A stretch of DNA of 64,000 nt from Megaleporinus macrocephalus (Eukaryota; Chordata; Actinopteri; Characiformes; Anostomidae): assembly GCA_021613375.1 (NCBI GenBank), contig CM038716.1, positions 12,847,774 through 12,911,773 of the forward strand, given 5' to 3'. Positions 34,923 through 46,626 of this stretch are shown in pieces. The notes under the pieces were generated by a model. It was not told the DNA's origin. It saw nothing but the letters and a program-made list of their open reading frames with translations, and made no database searches. The position numbers were made by a program, and so were the translations under genes. How positions within the stretch are numbered: the first letter of the stretch is position 1; the number at the start of each line of letters is the position of its first letter.

Positions 34923-35404
34923 GTACTAAACCCCTGGCAGTAGGAGTGCCCTTCTGCCCCACCTTCTCTGGTAAATCTGCTCTTCGGCTCCTCTGAGCTG
35001 CCCCGTGGAGTGGCCCGCCCATCCTGCTCCGCCCCGAGTGTGTTTGTGTGCGCTGTTCCGTTCTCCTCCTCTCGCCCACATCAAAGGCATAGTTCGGCTA
35101 CCTCTCCTCAGATCCAGCACCTCTGTAGATGTGCACTGAAGCTGTTAGAGAAGGTGTCAGTGCTCAAACTCAGAGATCCCTGTTTAAACCCACTCTCAGA
35201 ATAATCACTCATCTCTCACTCGAAGCCCAACCAACCTGAAGATCTTATGTAGGAAAAGACTGTTAAGCTTGTAAGAGAAGGTAAAATAGGAGAACCAGCT
35301 ACAAGATTAATGGATGCAGCCATTCAGAAGCATGAAGATCCAAACAGACACCAGGACCTTCTGGTGGAATATATCCACATGGTCAGCAGGAGTCAGGATC
35401 AACT

Positions 35405-38400
35405 TCAGTGACAAATAGAGTACCACCCCAGTGACAAATAGAGTACCACCCCAGTAACAAATAGAGTACCACCACAGTGACAAATAGAGTACCACCCCAG
35501 TGACAAATAGAGTACCACCCCAGTGACAAATAGAGTACCACCACAGTGACAAATAGAGTACCACCCCAGTAACAAATAGAGTACCACCCCAGTGACAAAT
35601 AGAGTACCACCCCAGTGACAAATAGAGTACCACCCCAGTAACAAATAGAGTACCACCCCAGTGACAAATAGAGTACCACCCCAGTAACAAATAGAGTACC
35701 ACCCCAGTGACAAATAGAGTACCACCCCAGTGACAAATAGAGTACCACCCCAGTAACAAATAGAGTACCACCCCAGTGAAAAACAGAGTACCACCCCAGT
35801 AACAAATAGAGTACCACCCCAGTGACAAATAGAGTACCACCCCAGTGACAAATAGAGTACCACCCCAGTGACAAATAGAGTACCACCCCAGTGACAAACA
35901 GGGTACCACCCCAGTGACAAATAGAGTACCACCCCAGTGACAAATAGAGTACCACCCCAGTAACAAATAGAGTACCACCCCAGTGACAAATAGAGTACCA
36001 CCCCAGTGACAGACAGGGTACCACCACAGTGACAAATAGAGTACCACCCCAGTGACAAATAGAGTACCACCCCAGTAACAAATAGAGTACCACCCCAGTG
36101 ACAAATAGAGTACCACCCCAGTGACAGGCAGGGTACCACCACAGTGACAAATAGAGTACCACCCCAGTGACAAATAGAGTACCACCCCAGTAACAAATAC
36201 AGTACCACCCCAGTGACAAACAGAGTACCACCCCAGTAACAAATAGAGTACCACCCCAGTAACAAATAGAGTACCACCCCAGTGACAAATAGAGTACCAC
36301 CCCAGTAACAAATAGAGTACCACCCCAGTAACAAATAGAGTACCACCCCAGTAACAAATAGAGTACCACCCCAGTAACAAATAGAGTACCACCCCAGTGA
36401 CAAACAGGGTACCACCCCAGTGACAAACAGAGTACCACCCCAGTGACAAATAGAGTACCACCCCAGTGACAAATAGAGTACCACCCCAGTGACAAACAGA
36501 GTACCACCCCAGTAACAAATAGAGTACCACCCCAGTGACAAATAGAGTACCACCCCAGTGACAAACAGGGTACCACCCCAGTAACAAATAGAGTACCACC
36601 CCAGTGACAAATAGAGTACCACCCCAGTAACAAATAGAGTACCACCCCAGTGACAAATAGAGTACCACCCCAGTGACAAATAGAGTACCACCCCAGTGAC
36701 AAACAGGGTACCACCCCAGTGACAAATAGAGTACCACCCCAGTGACAAATAGAGTACCACCCCAGTGACAAACAGGGTACCACCCCAGTGACAAATAGAG
36801 TACCACCCCAGTGACAAATAGAGTACCACCCCAGTGACAAACAGGGTACCACCCCAGTAACAAATAGAGTACCACCCCAGTAACAAATAGAGTACCACCC
36901 CAGTGACAAATAGAGTACCACCCCAGTAACAAATAGAGTACCACCCCAGTGACAAACAGTGTACCACCCAGTGACAAACAGTGTACCACCCAGTGACAAA
37001 CAGGGTACCACCGCAGTGACAAACAGAGTACCACCCCAGTAACAAATAGAGTACCACCCCAGTAACAAATAGAGTACCACCCCAGTGACAAATAGAGTAC
37101 CACCCCAGTGACAAATAGAGTACCACCCCAGTGACAAATAGAGTACCACCCCAGTAACAAATAGAGTACCACCCCAGTGACAAATAGAGTACCACCCCAG
37201 TGACAAATAGAGTACCACCCCAGTAACAAATACAGTACCACCCCAGTAACAAATAGAGTACCACCCCAGTAACAAATAGAGTACCACCCCAGTGACAAAT
37301 AGAGTACCACCCCAGTGACAAATAGAGTACCACCCCAGTAACAAATAGAGTACCACCCCAGTGACAAATAGAGTACCACCCCAGTGACAAACAGGGTACC
37401 ACCCCAGTGACAGAGTACCACCACAGTGACAAACAGGGTACCACCCCAGTGACAAATAGAGTACCACCCCAGTGACAAATAGAGTACCACCCCAGTGACA
37501 AACAGAGTACCACCCCAGTGACAAATAGAGTACCACCCCAGTGACAAATAGAGTACCACCCCAGTGACAAATAGAGTACCACCCCAGTGACAAATAGAGT
37601 ACCACCCCAGTGACAAATAGAGTACCACCCCAGTAACAAATAGAGTACCACCCCAGTAACAAATAGAGTACCACCCAGTACAAATAGAGTACCACCCCCA
37701 GTGACAAATAGAGTACCACCCCAGTGACAAACAGAGTACCACCCCAGTGACAAATAGAGGTACCACCCCAGTGACAAATAGAGTACCACCCCAGTGACAA
37801 ATAGAGTACCACCCCAGTGACAAATAGAGTACCACCCATGACAAATAGAGTACCACCCAGTGACAAACAGTGTACCACCCCAGTGAACAAACAGAGTACC
37901 ACCCCAGTGAACAAATAGAGTACCACCCCAGTGACAAATAGAGTACCACCCCAGTGACAAATAGAGTACCACCCCAGTGACAAATAGAGTACCACCCCAG
38001 TGACAAATAGAGTACCACCCCAGTGACAAATAGAGTACCACCCCAGTAACAAATAGAGTACCACCCCAGTAACAAATAGAGTACCACCCCAGTAACAAAT
38101 AGAGTACCACCCCAGTAACAAATAGAGTACCACCCCAGTGACAAATAGAGTACCACCCCAGTAACAAATACAGTACCACCCCAGTAACAAATACAGTACC
38201 ACCCCAGTAACAAATAGAGTACCACCCCAGTAACAAATAGAGTACCACCCCAGTAACAAATAGAGTACCACCCCAGTGACAAACAGGGTACCACCCCAGT
38301 AACAAATACAGTACCACCCCAGTAACAAATACAGTACCACCCCAGTAACAAATAGAGTACCACCCCAGTAACAAATAGAGTACCACCCCAGTAACAAATA

Positions 38401-41400
38401 CAGTACCACCCCAGTAACAAATAGAGTACCACCCCAGTAACAAATAGAGTACCACCCCAGTGACAAATAGAGTACCACCCCAGTGACAAATAGAGTACCA
38501 CCCCAGTAACAAATAGAGTACCACCCCAGTGACAAACAGAGTACCACCCCAGTAACAAATAGAGTACCACCCCAGTGACAAATAGAGTACCACCCCAGTG
38601 ACAAACAGGGTATCACCGCGGTGACAAACAGGGTACCACCCCAGTGACAAATAGAGTACCACCCCAGTGACAAATAGAGTACCACCCCAGTGACAAATAG
38701 AGTACCACCCCAGTAACAAATAGAGTACCACCCCAGTGACAAATAGAGTACCACCCCAGTGACAAATAGAGTACCACCCCAGTGACAAAGCAGGGTACCA
38801 CCACAGTGACAAATCAGGTACCACCCCAGTGACAAATAGAGTACCACCCCAGTAACAAATAGAGTACCACCCCAGTGACAAATAGAGTACCACCCCAGTG
38901 ACAAATAGAGTACCACCCCAGTAACAAATAGAGTACCACCCCAGTAACAAATAGAGTACCACCCCAGTGACAAATAGAGTACCACCCCAGTGACAAATAG
39001 AGTACCACCCCAGTGACAAATAGAGTACCACCCCAGTGACAAATAGAGTACCACCCCAGTGACAAATAGAGTACCACCCCAGTGACAAACAGGGTACCAC
39101 CCCAGTGACAAATAGAGTACCACCCCAGTGACAAATAGAGTACCACCCCAGTGACAAATAGAGTACCACCCCAGTGACAATAGAGTACCACCCCAGTGAC
39201 AAATAGAGTACCACCCCAGTGACAAATAGAGGTACCACCCCAGTGACAAACAGAGTACCACCCCAGTGACAAATAGAGTACCACCCCAGTGACAAATAGA
39301 GTACCACCCCAGTGACAAATAGAGTACCACCCCAGTGACAAATAGAGTACCACCCCAGTGACAAATAGAGTACCACCCCAGTGACAAATAGAGTACCACC
39401 CCAGTGACAAATAGAGTACCACCCCAGTGACAAATAGAGTACCACCCCAGTGACAAATAGAGTACCACCCCAGTAACAAATAGAGTACCACCCCAGTGAC
39501 AAACAGAGTACCACCCCAGTAACAAATAGAGTACCACCCCAGTAACAAATAGAGTACCACCCCAGTGACAAATAGAGTACCCCAGTGACAAATAGGTACC
39601 ACCCCAGTAACAAATAGAGTACCACCCCAGTGACAAATAGAGTACCCCCAGTGACAAACAGGGTACCACCCCAGTAACAAATAGAGTACCACCCCAGTAA
39701 CAAATAGAGTACCACCCCAGTGACAAATAGAGTACCACCCCAGTAACAAATAGAGTACCACCCCAGTGACAAACAGTGTACCACCCAGTGACAAACAGGG
39801 TACCACCGCAGTGACAAATACAGTACCACCCCAGTAACAAATAGAGTACCACCCCAGTAACAAATAGAGTACCACCCCAGTAACAAATAGAGTACCACCC
39901 CAGTGACAAATAGAGTACCACCCCAGTGACAAATAGAGTACCACCCCAGTGACAAATAGAGTACCACCCCAGTAACAAATAGGTACCACCCAGTAACAAA
40001 TAGAGTACCACCCCAGTAACAAATAGAGTACCACCCCAGTAACAAATAGAGTACCACCCCAGTAACAAATAGAGTACCACCCCAGTGACAAATAGAGTAC
40101 CACCCCAGTGACAAATAGAGTACCACCCAGTGACAAATAGAGTACCACCCCAGTGACAAATAGAGTACCACCCAGTGACAAATAGAGTACCACCCCAGTG
40201 ACAATAGAGTACCACCCAGTACAAATACAGTACCACCCCAGTAACAAATAGAGTACCACCCCAGTGACAAATAGAGTACCACCCCAGTGACAAATAGAGT
40301 ACCACCCCAGTAACAAATAGAGTACCACCCCAACAAATAGAGTACCACCCCAGTGACAAATAGGTACCACCCCAGTGACAAACAGAGTACCACCACAGTG
40401 ACAAATAGAGTACCACCCCAGTGACAAATAGAGTACCACCCCAGTGACAAATAGAGTACCACCCCAGTGACAAATAGAGTACCACCCAGTAACAAATAGA
40501 GTACCACCCCAGTGACAAATAGAGTACCACCCCAGTGACAAATAGAGTACCACCCCAGTAACAAATAGAGTACCACCCCAGTAACAAATACAGTACCACC
40601 CCAGTAACAAATACAGTACCACCCCAGTAACAAATAGAGTACCACCCCAGTAACAAATAGAGTACCACCCCAGTGACAAATAGAGTACCACCCAGTGACA
40701 AATAGAGTACCACCCAGTAACAATAGATACCACCCAGTGACAAACAGAGTACCACCCCAGTAACAAATAGAGTACACCCCAGTGACAAATAGAGTACCAC
40801 CCCAGTGACAAATAGAGTACCACCCCAGTGACAATAGAGTACCACCCCAGTGACAAACAGGGTACACCCAGTGACAAACAGGTACCACCCCAGTGACAAA
40901 TAGAGTACCACCCCGGTGACAAATAGAGTACCACCCCAGTGACAAATAGAGTACCACCCCAGTGACAAATAGAGTACCACCCCAGTAACAAATAGAGTAC
41001 CACCCCAGTGACAAACAGGATACCACCCCAGTGACAAACAGAGTACCACCCCAGTGACAGGCAGGGTACCACCACAGTGACAAACAGGGTATCACCGCGG
41101 TGACAAACAGGGTACCACCCCAGTGACAAATAGAGTACCACCCCAGTGACAAATAGAGTACCACCCCAGTGACAAATAGAGTACCACCCAGTGACAAATA
41201 GAGTACCACCCCAGTAATAGAGTACCACCCCAGTAACAAACAGGGTACCACCCCAGTGACAAGCAGGGTACCACCCAGTGACAAATAGAGTACCACCCCA
41301 GTGACAAGCAGGGTACCACCCAGTGACAAATAGAGTACCACCCCAGTAACAAATAGAGTACCACCCCAGTGACAAATAGAGTACCACCCCAGTGACAAAT

Positions 41401-42627
41401 AGAGTACCACCCCAGTGACAAATAGAGTACCACCCCAGTAACAAATAGAGTACCACCCCAGTAACAAATAGGTACCACCCCAGTAACAAATAGAGTACCA
41501 CCCCAGTGACAAATAGAGTACCACCCCAGTGACAAATAGAGTACCACCCCAGTGACAAATAGAGTACCACCCCAGTGACAAATAGAGTACCACCCCAGTG
41601 ACAAATAGAGTACCACCCCAGTAACAAATAGAGTACCACCCCAGTAACAAATAGAGTACCACCCCAGTAACAAATAGAGTACCACCCCAGTAACAAATAG
41701 AGTACCACCCCAGTGACAAATAGAGTACCACCCCAGTGACAAATAGAGTACCACCCCAGTGACAAATAGAGTACCACCCCAGTAACAAATAGAGTACCAC
41801 CCCAGTAACAAATAGAGTACCACCCCAGTAACAAATAGAGTACCACCCCAGTAACAAATAGAGTACCACCCCAGTGACAAATAGAGTACCACCCCAGTGA
41901 CAAATAGAGTACCACCCCAGTGACAAATAGAGTACCACCCCAGTAACAAATAGAGTACCACCCCAGTGACAAATAGAGTACCACCCCAGTGACAAATAGA
42001 GTACCACCCCAGTGACAAATAGAGTACCACCCCAGTAACAAATAGAGTACCACCCCAGTGACAAGCAGGGTACCACCCAGTGACAAATAGAGTACCACCC
42101 CAGTAACAAATAGAGTACCACCCCAGTAACAAACAGGGTACCACCCCAGTAACAAATAGAGTACCACCCCAGTAACAAATAGAGTACCACCCCAGTGAAA
42201 CAAACAGGGTACCACCCAGTGACAGAGTACCACCCCAGTACAAATAGAGTACCACCCAGTGACAAATAGAGTACCACCCAGTGACAAATAGAGTACCACC
42301 CCAGTAACAAATAGAGTACCACCCCAGTAACAAATAGAGTACCACCCCAGTGACAAATAGAGTACCACCCCAGTGACAAACAGGGTACCACCCCAGTGAC
42401 AAATAGGGTACCACCCAGTGACAAACAGGGTACCACCCCAGTGACAAACAGGGTACCACCCAGTGACAAACAGGGTCTCACCCCAGTGACAAACAGGGTA
42501 CCACCCAGTGACAAACAGGGTCTCACCCCAGTGACAAACAGGGTCTCACCCCAGTGACAAACAGGGTACCACCCAGTGACAAACAGGGTCTCACCCCAGT
42601 GACAAACAGGGTACCACCCCAGTGACC
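35405..42627. repeat. 23-bp minisatellite, about 310 copies, 7.2 kb
   Basis: The unit is GTACCACCCCAGTGACAAAT plus AGA. The main variants are GTAAC for GTGAC and ACAGGG for ATAGAG, with a GTCTCACC form at the right edge (42470-42600). The left 2.2 kb is very regular. From about 37670 rightwards there are many one- to four-base gains and losses. The minus strand of the unit lacks TAA, TAG and TGA in every phase, so three overlapping open frames of 1087, 1888 and 2373 codons result. None has a gene-like start, composition or domain. Confidence 0.97.
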
Positions 42628-42639
42628 CTGGGGACCTTG

Positions 42640-43804
42640 TTAATTTTCTTTATTTAAACAGAAACTTTGGCCAAACTATACCTTTAATGCTGGTGTACGA
42701 CGTACCGAACCCACACGCTGCTTTAAAACAAGGCAACAAGCCTCTGACCTCCGTTTCACCCCGTCCACCTGCTCGGCCTAATTGATTAGATTGATTTAAT
42801 TCCCAAATTTCCTCTCGGGAATCAGCAGATCTCGAGTATCTAATGATGAGCGCCGAGGACGGTGGAGGTGGACCAGCCTTCTTCTAAAAGCAGCTCTCTT
42901 CTTCACACTCAGCTTCATAACCCCACTATCAGTTACTGGTTTTGTAAGTCCTCGGTGGTCTTACAGAACTAGCCAGTTCACGCCGCTGTGCACTGTATCA
43001 TATCTTACACTTTGGCGCCATCTTGTGGTGTCTTTTATAATATTTAAACAGGTATTTAATCTCTATGTACTAATTTACTGCAGGTTTCTATTTTTTAACT
43101 ATTGAATTATCAGTCTTGCTGTATTGTTATCATAATAAATTTATACACTCCCAAAAATCCTTTTCAGTTTCACAGTGGAACTATATTAGTGACTGAAAGA
43201 TGCTTTTAAGAATTCACTTTTCATTTTTTTATTAAATAATATACTGTAATGATGTGTTTACTGTCATTTGTTTTAGAAATTATGAACTTTACATTTTAAA
43301 CATCACATTTTATTCCAGATTTTGATATATAATCAAAATAAATGCTCAAATATAATTTAAATATAATGGTTTATTGTCAATTTAAGCTGAATGTACAGTT
43401 ATTGAATATTGTAGTTAAAATGAATTAATTAAATTAAAATGTTAACAATTTATGATAATTCTGGTTATAAACTATATTTGAATTTTCTTTCTGAATATTT
43501 ATGTTTTATAGCATATTTCTGATTATTATTTTTATTAATTCTTATTATTGATTTTAGCGAAACTTATTTTGGATACTAATATTTTTAGATTTCTGATGTC
43601 CTTGATGTAAATTTTTTAATTAACAATTTTGGTTTATTTATATTTTAATTAAAATCAACAGTTATTCATATTTAGGGTTTATTGTTATTATTATTTTTAT
43701 TATTAATACTGTTATTATTGTTTGCGACTGTAACCAGGGAGGTGTTATATCACTGAGAACTGTGACTGAGATACTGAAGCTCCCGCTGGATGTTTTGTTC
43801 TCAG
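42640..43804. other. Unique intronic sequence before exon 5
   Basis: The block at about 42640-42880 contains GGCCTAATTGATTAGATTGA and TCTCGAGTATCTAATGATGA words with homeodomain-like TAAT cores, a possible conserved element. From 43020 to 43740 the sequence is strongly AT-rich with no exon signal until CTGGATGTTTTGTTCTCAG. Confidence 0.4.
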
Positions 43805-43927
43805 ATCAGATGCAGGGAACAGTGACGTTACGGAACATCAGCACCACCACGTCCGGTCTGTACCAGTGCACCGCCTCCAACGCCATCGGCAAGAGCACCT
43901 GCCTGCTCAACCTGCAAGTGGTGACGC
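43805..43927 (+). CDS. igsf11: igsf11 exon (probably exon 5): second half of C2-set Ig domain
   Basis: Acceptor TTTGTTCTCAG|AT, donor GACGC|GTGAGT. The exon is 123 bp, phase 1 in and out. It encodes (D)QMQGTVTLRNISTTTSGLY followed by QCTASNAIGKSTCLLNLQVV. Cysteine 197 closes the canonical C2 disulfide and cysteine 208 is the partner of the extra cysteine 131. There is one sequon at N186 (NIS). The Q-Q-GTVT-RNIS, SGLYQC and ASNAIG words are shared with mammalian IGSF11. Confidence 0.97.
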
Positions 43928-44454
43928 GTGAGTTCCAGCCAATCATCAGCCATCAGGCCCGAATCAGAGCCCGTCGATACTTTAACCCTTAAAGCTATCA
44001 CTGCTATCACTGTTTTCCTTAAAAACTCTCAAACCCACACTGTGTTCTAAATATTAGTTGAGAATTAAAGATCGTAGTAGATACAGAATGTGTAAAACTC
44101 TGTACAATCTATAAAAAAATTCTATTCTAACTTAGAATTACTAAACATTTCAACTAATCTCAGAGTATAAAGAGTTAAAACATTGAGTTCTCAATACTTT
44201 CATTTGTTAAAACTGTTAACTATTTCAGACGTACCAAATATGATACAAAATAAAACTCATACATGCAATATGTGTTATTTAATGTTATTATTATTTATTA
44301 TTATTTATATAATAATTAACTGTTATTATGATGTTATTAATATTATTATTATTTATTAAAGCTATATTCAAGTTCATACCTGCAGGCGTGTGTGTTGTTT
44401 GTTTTGTTGTAAATAACACCCCCACCAAGAGCAAACGTCTTTACAGGTTAATAA

Positions 44455-44957
44455 ATTAAAAAATAACTCATTAATTAATTCATTATAATTAAATTATATT
44501 TCATTATAACTCAATAAAACTGATTTCCCAAAATATATCAACTAAATATTAATGCATCAAAACTAAGTCATTGTGAATGTAAATTAATTCCACTCCAATA
44601 AATAATTTGTACAATGTCAATAGAAATATTAATAAAATAAATACATACTTAAATATAAGGATTATATCTATGTATGTATATAATCCTTGAAATATACATT
44701 TAAAAAAATTAAATAAACAAAAATCAGAATAGTAAAAAATGTTGAAATGTATAACATACAGAAATGACTTGAGGACCCAAAACAATTAGGAAGTAAATCA
44801 GAGGGTTGAATAAAAGTTGGAATTATGGGATGCTTGTTGTGTCCAGTACAGTGGTTGTCCAGCTCTAGTGATAATCTCTGGTGATAATCTTGTGTGTGTA
44901 ATTAAGGGCTGGCGTGTGAATCAGCAGCTCAGAAACACTCCACACTAAATCTTAATA

Positions 44958-44993
<36 letters not shown>

Positions 44994-45025
44994 GTACTAA
45001 ACTCCATGCTAAAATATAGTTCAAC
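44455..45025. repeat. AT-rich segment duplicated at 46825-47303 (copy 1)
   Basis: Shared words in the same order include AATTCCACTCCAATAAATAA, AACAAAAATCAGAATAGTAA, GAAATGACTTGAGGACCCAA, the GGCGTGTGAATCAG/GAGCTC region, (ATT)n and GTACTAAACTCCATGCTAAA. Copy 1 is intronic and copy 2 lies after the last exon. Confidence 0.88.
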
Positions 45026-45066
45026 ACAAGGGGGCGCCATTTACCATCCTTTTCATCAGCAACATC

Positions 45067-45068
<2 letters not shown>

Positions 45069-45112
<44 letters not shown>
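45069..45112 (+). promoter_or_regulatory. (CT)n polypyrimidine tract of the exon 6 acceptor
   Basis: About 22 CT dinucleotides end some ten bases before GATCTGTAG|CTCAG. The microsatellite serves as the polypyrimidine tract, so its length may vary between alleles and could affect splicing. Confidence 0.8.
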
Positions 45113-45115
<3 letters not shown>

Positions 45116-45121
45116 CTGTAG

Positions 45122-45269
45122 CTCAGCCTCAGAGTGTGGGCCTCATAGCCGGAACCATCGCCACCGCCGTCCTGGCCGTGGTGATCTGCTCGCTGCTGGT
45201 GGTGGTCAGTCTCTTCTACTGGAGGAATAAAAACAGATACGAAGAGGACGAAATTCCCAACGAGATCAG
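45122..45269 (+). CDS. igsf11: igsf11 exon (probably exon 6): transmembrane segment
   Basis: Acceptor TGATCTGTAG|CT, donor ATCAG|GTGAGG. The exon is 148 bp, phase 1 in and phase 2 out. It encodes (P)QPQSVGLIAGTIATA, then VLAVVICSLLVVVSLFYW as a hydrophobic span (about residues 224-248 of the visible protein), then the basic stop-transfer RNKNR and acidic YEEDEIPNEI. The order extracellular stalk, membrane span, basic cluster predicts type I topology. GLIAG and EEIPNEI-like words are shared with other vertebrate IGSF11 proteins. Confidence 0.96.
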
Positions 45270-45817
45270 GTGAGGGCAGTGGACGGAATGATGCCAGAAT
45301 GTAAACTACACAGTCGAGTCACATTATTATGACCAGCTAGACGGACTGGGAGACTCAGTAAGGTCCTGGTAGGAGGTCACAGGTATCTGGAGGTATCATG
45401 CTGACTGCAGTGCATCCTGGAAGGAGCGTGGAGGAGGATCCATAGAGCCAACACCACCATCCAGGTGGTCCCACAGATGCTCAGTTGGGTTCATATCTGG
45501 GGAATTATGGATCCAGGGTAGAACTTGGAAGTCTTGGTCAGCTCTTCCAACCAGTGTGGGACATTTCTAGTTGTGTGTCGTGTCTCATTGTCTTGCTGGA
45601 AGATCCCATCCACCCCTGAGAAGACCATCAGCATGTATGGTGTACGTGACCATCAAGGATGGATTTAGACCCAAATCGGTTGAGAGGGTCTTCCACATGG
45701 ATGAGTGGGTCCAGACCAGAACGCTGCCGCCATCCAAAGTGGGGTGGTCATAATAATGTGACTCGACTGTGCATGACACTCTGTATTAAAGAGAATCTCT
45801 CTCTGTTTATTCCTCAG
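45270..45817 (+). other. igsf11: Last igsf11 intron (548 bp), almost filled by a transposon
   Basis: A GT-AG, phase 2 intron. All but about 85 bp is the Tc1-like relic at 45309-45771. The acceptor tract is TCTCTCTGTTTATTCCTCAG. Confidence 0.9.
45309..45771 (-). mobile_element. Tc1/mariner-like relic with perfect 27-bp terminal inverted repeats
   Basis: The first 27 bases (CACAGTCGAGTCACATTATT and seven more) are exactly inverted at 45745-45771. Between them, on the minus strand, are frames for a QQDN-like region (GGGATCTTCCAGCAAGACAA) and for NSPDMNPTEHLWDHLD, the conserved segment with the third acidic residue of DD34E transposases. At 463 bp, the front of the transposase gene is missing and the remainder is frame-broken, so the copy cannot be autonomous. 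The left flank ends in TA, the usual Tc1 target. The right flank is CA, so the duplication is not clean. Confidence 0.88.
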
Positions 45818-46313
45818 AGAGGACGACCTTCCTCCCAAGCGGTCTTCCTCAGTGAAGGCCTTCCACGCGGACGCCTCATCCTCAGAGAACGACACGCTGA
45901 CCTCCACCAACACCTACAACAGCCGCTACTGGCACAACCCCAAGCCCAACTACGACACCAACTCCTACACGCGCTACAACGGCGACACGCGCCAGACCTT
46001 TACAGCCGGAGGGGGCGGACACAGCGCTGCGGGCCCCGCCCCCTCCCGCGGCCCCGCCTACGCCAACGGCAGCCACACCCTGCCGCCACCCAAAACTCTG
46101 GTGGTCACCACCAACTCCGCGCCATCCCCGCCCGCCATGACCCGCAGCAACGGCTCCCTCAGCCTGCGGCCGCCGCCGTCCGTCGCCGCGGCGCCCGGGA
46201 CGTCCCACGGCCCGCACACGCACTCGTACGCCGTGAGCCAGGCCACGCTGGAGCGCATGGGCGCCGTGCCCGTCATGGTGCCCGCCCAGAGCCGGGCCGG
46301 ATCGCTCGTCTAG
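45818..46313 (+). CDS. igsf11: igsf11 last coding exon: cytoplasmic tail with PDZ ligand
   Basis: Acceptor TTTATTCCTCAG|A, stop TAG at 46311-46313. After the split arginine the tail has 164 residues, starting [20 protein letters not shown] and followed by [61 protein letters not shown] and the C-terminus [10 protein letters not shown]. Mammalian IGSF11 carries closely similar words in the same order. The final SLV is a class I PDZ ligand, reported in mammals to bind PSD-95. Two stretches look lineage-specific: a Gly/Ala/Pro-rich segment after QTFTAGGGG and [17 protein letters not shown] before the conserved HTHSY. The exon is GC-rich, which creates long open frames in other phases and on the minus strand that I disregard. 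Confidence 0.97.
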
Positions 46314-46434
46314 CGCGGACGGAGCGACGTTTCTTCGAGAGTTCGCCCGAATGCCAACCGTCTGGTCCACCGCTGAGCAGCACCTCGTGTACTCCTCCTG
46401 ACTTCGCTGTGTGTCTCTGCGTCGGCGGATTAGC

Positions 46435-46440
46435 AATAAA
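46435..46440 (+). terminator. Candidate poly(A) signal AATAAA
   Basis: This is the first AATAAA after the stop codon, about 120 bp downstream. Confidence 0.4.
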
Positions 46441-46620
46441 AGGCGGTCGTCTCTGCGGTCAGCGGGACACGCCGTCCTTTCTCGAAGCGACGACGGACGG
46501 TCGAGAACTTCTCTCTCTCTTCTCTTCTGAAAGTGCATGAGTGTCTGACTGGTGCGCGTCCGCACAACACACATTTCTCATTTTCCACCGTTTGTCCGAG
46601 TGCAAAGAAAAAATCTTTCA

Positions 46621-46626
46621 AATAAA
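46621..46626 (+). terminator. Candidate poly(A) signal AATAAA
   Basis: Lies about 310 bp after the stop and is followed by an A-rich run that could mimic a poly(A) tail in cDNA. Confidence 0.4.

Larger units (their letters stand above)
34923..43804 (+). other. igsf11: igsf11 intron splitting the C2 domain (8.9 kb)
   Basis: A GT-AG, phase 1 intron. The first 480 bp (34923-35404) are unique. About 7.2 kb are one minisatellite. The last 1.2 kb are unique and AT-rich, with a GC-balanced block at about 42640-42880. Confidence 0.9.
43928..45121 (+). other. igsf11: igsf11 intron before the transmembrane exon (1.2 kb)
   Basis: A phase 1 GT-AG intron, AT-rich, with an (ATT)n run at about 44950-44994 and a long (CT)n run forming the polypyrimidine tract. 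The stretch from about 44455 to 45025 is duplicated downstream of the gene at 46825-47303. Confidence 0.9.

Noticed and set aside
35307..42526. Three giant open frames on the minus strand (1087, 1888 and 2373 codons)
   Set aside because: They follow from a stop-free 23-bp unit, overlap one another in three frames, lie inside an igsf11 intron, and have only the periodic repeat as content.
35405..42627. CRISPR-like regular repeats
   Set aside because: There are no spacers; the repeats are head-to-tail and the context is a vertebrate intron.
43762..43992. A small gene with an ATG at 43762
   Set aside because: The frame is igsf11 exon 5 with read-through into both introns; the splice sites at 43805 and 43927 fit the family exactly.
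45659..46574. Alternative-frame and antisense open frames (293 codons +, 230 codons -) over the last exon
   Set aside because: The verified igsf11 frame occupies this DNA with conserved protein words; the others are GC-rich shadow frames and one runs out of a transposon relic.
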